Shown here piece by piece: positions 3,587 to 5,980 of a stretch of 5,980 bases of DNA. How positions within the stretch are numbered: position 1 is the first letter of the stretch; each line of letters starts with the position of its first letter. Both the position numbers and the translations under genes were made by a program. The stretch covers positions 1 to 5,980 of the forward strand of contig JAUZQX010000071.1 of assembly GCA_030950765.1 (NCBI GenBank), in the 5' to 3' direction. The notes beneath the pieces are model-generated. The model did no database searches. It had not been told where the DNA came from and saw only the letters and a list, made by a program, of their open reading frames with translations. The stretch is from Ghiorsea sp. Its GTDB lineage: Bacteria > Pseudomonadota > Zetaproteobacteria > Mariprofundales > Mariprofundaceae.

Positions 3587-5980
3587 TTACAGTTCCTTTG
3601 CTAAAAAATGCATACAAACATGGTAGCACAAATAACGTTAATAATGTAGAGGAAACCAAACCACCAACCACCACTGTTGCCAATGGTTTTTGGATTTCAG
3701 AACCGATTCCTGTTGCCAATAACAAAGGCACAAGCCCTGCAATCAATGCCGTCATCAACACTGGTCTTAATCTGCTTTCAGAACCATGGCGAATGGCTTC
3801 GTTCACATCAGCGCTATCACCCAAATGCCTGTTAATCGCATCCACCAAGACCACGCCATTAAGCACCGCCACACCAAAGAGGGCGATAAACCCAATGCTG
3901 GATGGTACAGATAAATACTGCCCAGACACCAACAGTGCCAAGATGCCTCCAATCAATGCCATTGGCACATTCAACATAATCAATGCTGCCTGCCCCATGG
4001 AATGAAACATAAAGTAGAGCAATAGGAATATCATCAGCAATGATAGAGGGACAACTATCATCAACTTGGCTTGCGCCCGTTGTTGGTTTTCAAATTGCCC
4101 ACCAAACACCACAGAATAACCTGTTGGCAAATCAATTTCAGTTTGAATACGTTGATCGAGTTCCGCCACAATGCTACCCATATCCCTGCCTTCCACATTG
4201 CTTTGAATTACAATACGCCGCTGCACATCGTCACGTTTAATCATGGGTGGCCCTTGCTCCACGCCAATGCTTGCTACATCTTCAAGACGCACCCAAGCAC
4301 CTGATGCCGCCTGCAAAATCAATGAACCAATAGCTTCGGCACTGTTGCGGTAGTCCTTATCTAAACGCACATAAATATCATAACGTTCATTGCCAGAAAT
4401 CACTTGCCCAGCCGATGCACCACCTATGGCATCTGCCACCAAAGTCATTACATCATCCACAGGGATACCATACCTATCCAGCTTGCTGCGGTCTGGACGA
4501 ATCACCAATTGTGCTTCACCCGCAATTTGCTCCATTTCCACGTCACGTGTGCCTTGTACTAACTTGGTCAGCTTTTCGATTTCTTTACCCTTTTCAGCCA
4601 AGATTTTGAGATCTGGGCCAAAAAGTTTAATCGCCAAAGCAGCCTTTACACCCGATAGCAGCTCATCCACACGCATAGCAATGGGTTGTGTAAATGAAAT
4701 CAAAAGCCCTGGAACGACTTCCATCTTTGTCCGCATCAGTTTTTGCAGTTCTTTTCGATTAGACGCACTTGTCCATTCTGACACAGGTAATAACCCTACA
4801 AACAACTCAACATTGGATACAGGCTCTGGGTCACCTCCAATTTCTGCTCGTCCTGTTCGCGCAGAGACATAGGTAATTTCAGGAAAGTTCTCAATCAATA
4901 CTTTCTCTAGCTTTTCACCTGTTTCTTTAGCAAAATCCAGTGAAGAAGACGGCGCAAGCGTGATACGAATAGCAAGCGTTCCTTCTTCAAGCTCAGGTAC
5001 AAATTCTGTTCCCAGAAAGGGTAGTGTTGATAATGTCAGCACAAAAGCAACCGCTGCACCACCCACCACTGCCTTACGTTTTTTCAAAGCAAGCACCAAA
5101 AATCGATGGTATGCTCTAGCAATAGGAGCTAGCACAGGGCTTTCCTTGTGTACCACACCTTTGGTGAACAAATACGTTGCCAAGACAGGCATAACAAACA
5201 ATGCGACCAATAATGAGGCAAACATGGCAAAACAAATAGATAATGCCATGGGAGTAAACATCTTACCTTCCACGCCTTCAAGTGAAAATAAAGGTGTAAA
5301 AACCAACATGATAATCAACACTGCAAACAGCACAGGGCGCGCCACCTCTTTGGCTGCTTCGGTAATACGCAGGGCTATGCCATGGTCTTCATCTTTAACC
5401 TTTTCCAAATGTTTAAAGATGTTTTCTACCATCACCACCGAACCATCTACCATCATACCAATAGCAATCGCCAAGCCGCCCAGACTCATGAGGTTGGCTG
5501 AAATACCATAATGTTCCATCACTGCTAAAGCAGACAGAATCGAAATCGGCACCGATAACAATACCAAGAATGCAGCGCGCAGATTCATCAAAAACAGCAA
5601 TAAAATAATAATGATAAGGATAAATGCTTCGAGCAATGCTTTTTCAACCGTCCATACGGCTTGGTCAATCAATTCAGATTGATCGTAAAACGGCTGAATC
5701 GTCACGCCATCAGGCATGGACTTTTGCACGATTTCAAGGCGTGACTTCACATCATCAATGGTATTTTTGGTGTTCGCACCAAAACGTTTCATGACAATGC
5801 CAACCACCACTTCACCAAGCTGTTTGATGCTACCATCATCCAAACGTTCAGTCATGGTGACGACACCTTGGCGAATCTCTCCACCAAATTCGACTTTGCC
5901 AACATCACGTACCCTAATCGAAATACCATCCACTGTTTTGATTGGCATAGCTGCAATCGCATCAAGCCCTTCTTCGCCAC
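3567..5980 (-). CDS. czcA: heavy-metal efflux RND pump, CzcA/CusA family (5' end outside window)
   Basis: This is the proton-driven inner-membrane component of a tripartite efflux complex that would pair with a periplasmic adaptor and an outer-membrane channel. About 804 residues are visible of roughly 1,040. The frame stays open to the edge, so the true start lies beyond 5980 and the Met at 5948 is internal. Seen in order are part of the porter domain (IRVRDVGKVEFGG), a first helix bundle with AIGMMVDGSVVMVEN (TM4, carrying the proton-relay Asp), the second porter half with QPIAMRVDELLSGVKAALAI, and a final bundle with GVAVLNGVVLVDAINRH and RPVLMTALIAGLVPLLLATG. The TM4 motif lacks the DFG opening of classic CzcA and the DAA of CusA, so the metal is unresolved; the downstream CzcD-like gene favours divalent cations. 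The adaptor gene probably lies upstream, outside the window. Confidence 0.93.
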   Translation of the reverse strand, partial: GEEGLDAIAAMPIKTVDGISIRVRDVGKVEFGGEIRQGVVTMTERLDDGSIKQLGEVVVGIVMKRFGANTKNTIDDVKSRLEIVQKSMPDGVTIQPFYDQSELIDQAVWTVEKALLEAFILIIIILLLFLMNLRAAFLVLLSVPISILSALAVMEHYGISANLMSLGGLAIAIGMMVDGSVVMVENIFKHLEKVKDEDHGIALRITEAAKEVARPVLFAVLIIMLVFTPLFSLEGVEGKMFTPMALSICFAMFASLLVALFVMPVLATYLFTKGVVHKESPVLAPIARAYHRFLVLALKKRKAVVGGAAVAFVLTLSTLPFLGTEFVPELEEGTLAIRITLAPSSSLDFAKETGEKLEKVLIENFPEITYVSARTGRAEIGGDPEPVSNVELFVGLLPVSEWTSASNRKELQKLMRTKMEVVPGLLISFTQPIAMRVDELLSGVKAALAIKLFGPDLKILAEKGKEIEKLTKLVQGTRDVEMEQIAGEAQLVIRPDRSKLDRYGIPVDDVMTLVADAIGGASAGQVISGNERYDIYVRLDKDYRNSAEAIGSLILQAASGAWVRLEDVASIGVEQGPPMIKRDDVQRRIVIQSNVEGRDMGSIVAELDQRIQTEIDLPTGYSVVFGGQFENQQRAQAKLMIVVPLSLLMIFLLLYFMFHSMGQAALIMLNVPMALIGGILALLVSGQYLSVPSSIGFIALFGVAVLNGVVLVDAINRHLGDSADVNEAIRHGSESRLRPVLMTALIAGLVPLLLATGIGSEIQKPLATVVVGGLVSSTLLTLFVLPCLYAFFSKGTVSDARRT

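Noticed and set aside
3499..4005. Plus-strand frame of 168 residues opposite the RND and exporter genes
   Set aside because: It is an antisense shadow of two confident genes with no recognisable motif.
4960..5511. Long plus-strand frame of 183 residues opposite the RND gene
   Set aside because: It is antisense to strongly conserved membrane and porter sequence, with low-complexity Ser/Thr/Asn-rich composition typical of a shadow frame.
1..5980. CRISPR arrays, tRNA or rRNA genes, insertion-sequence ends or transposase
   Set aside because: I looked for regular repeats, RNA-gene signatures and transposase motifs and saw none; an accessory origin of the metal genes rests on gene order alone.

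Overview
The window reads as a proteobacterial chromosome segment of moderate GC. The acyl carrier protein and the KAS II start are of ordinary proteobacterial type. A gamma- or zetaproteobacterial host is plausible, but the class cannot be fixed from this sequence. Every gene I can support lies on the minus strand, so transcription runs from high to low coordinates.

In transcription order, the first block (5980 to 2693) is metal efflux: the 3' three quarters of a CzcA/CusA-family heavy-metal RND pump, overlapped by 20 bp by a GTG-started cation diffusion facilitator of the CzcD/ZitB type. These would move divalent cations from the cytoplasm to the periplasm and then out of the cell. A 206-bp AT-rich intergenic stretch follows (2487-2692), holding two small dyads but no gene I can defend.

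The second block (2486 to 710) is a compact mer-like cluster opened by a MerR-type promoter (TTGACC, 20-bp spacer, TATAGT, with a dyad in the spacer). Its gene order is merR, merT, a 41-residue membrane protein ending in CSSCH, merF, a CopZ-like iron-sulfur/zinc metallochaperone, and a GDCCVxC-domain protein. Genes abut or overlap throughout, so it looks like one operon. No merP or merA lies in the window. The first two genes are broken: merR has an in-frame TAA at codon 84 that cuts off two of its three metal-ligand cysteines, and merT has an apparent one-base deletion near 1850. The four downstream genes are intact and rich in cysteine.

The third block (709 to 1) is the housekeeping acpP-fabF pair of fatty acid synthesis. 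acpP has a strong Shine-Dalgarno sequence. fabG, the usual upstream neighbour of acpP, is not present; the metal cluster sits in its place.

The points most worth a second look are the paired lesions in merR and merT, the tiny CSSCH membrane protein, and the apparently leaderless merR start under its own operator.
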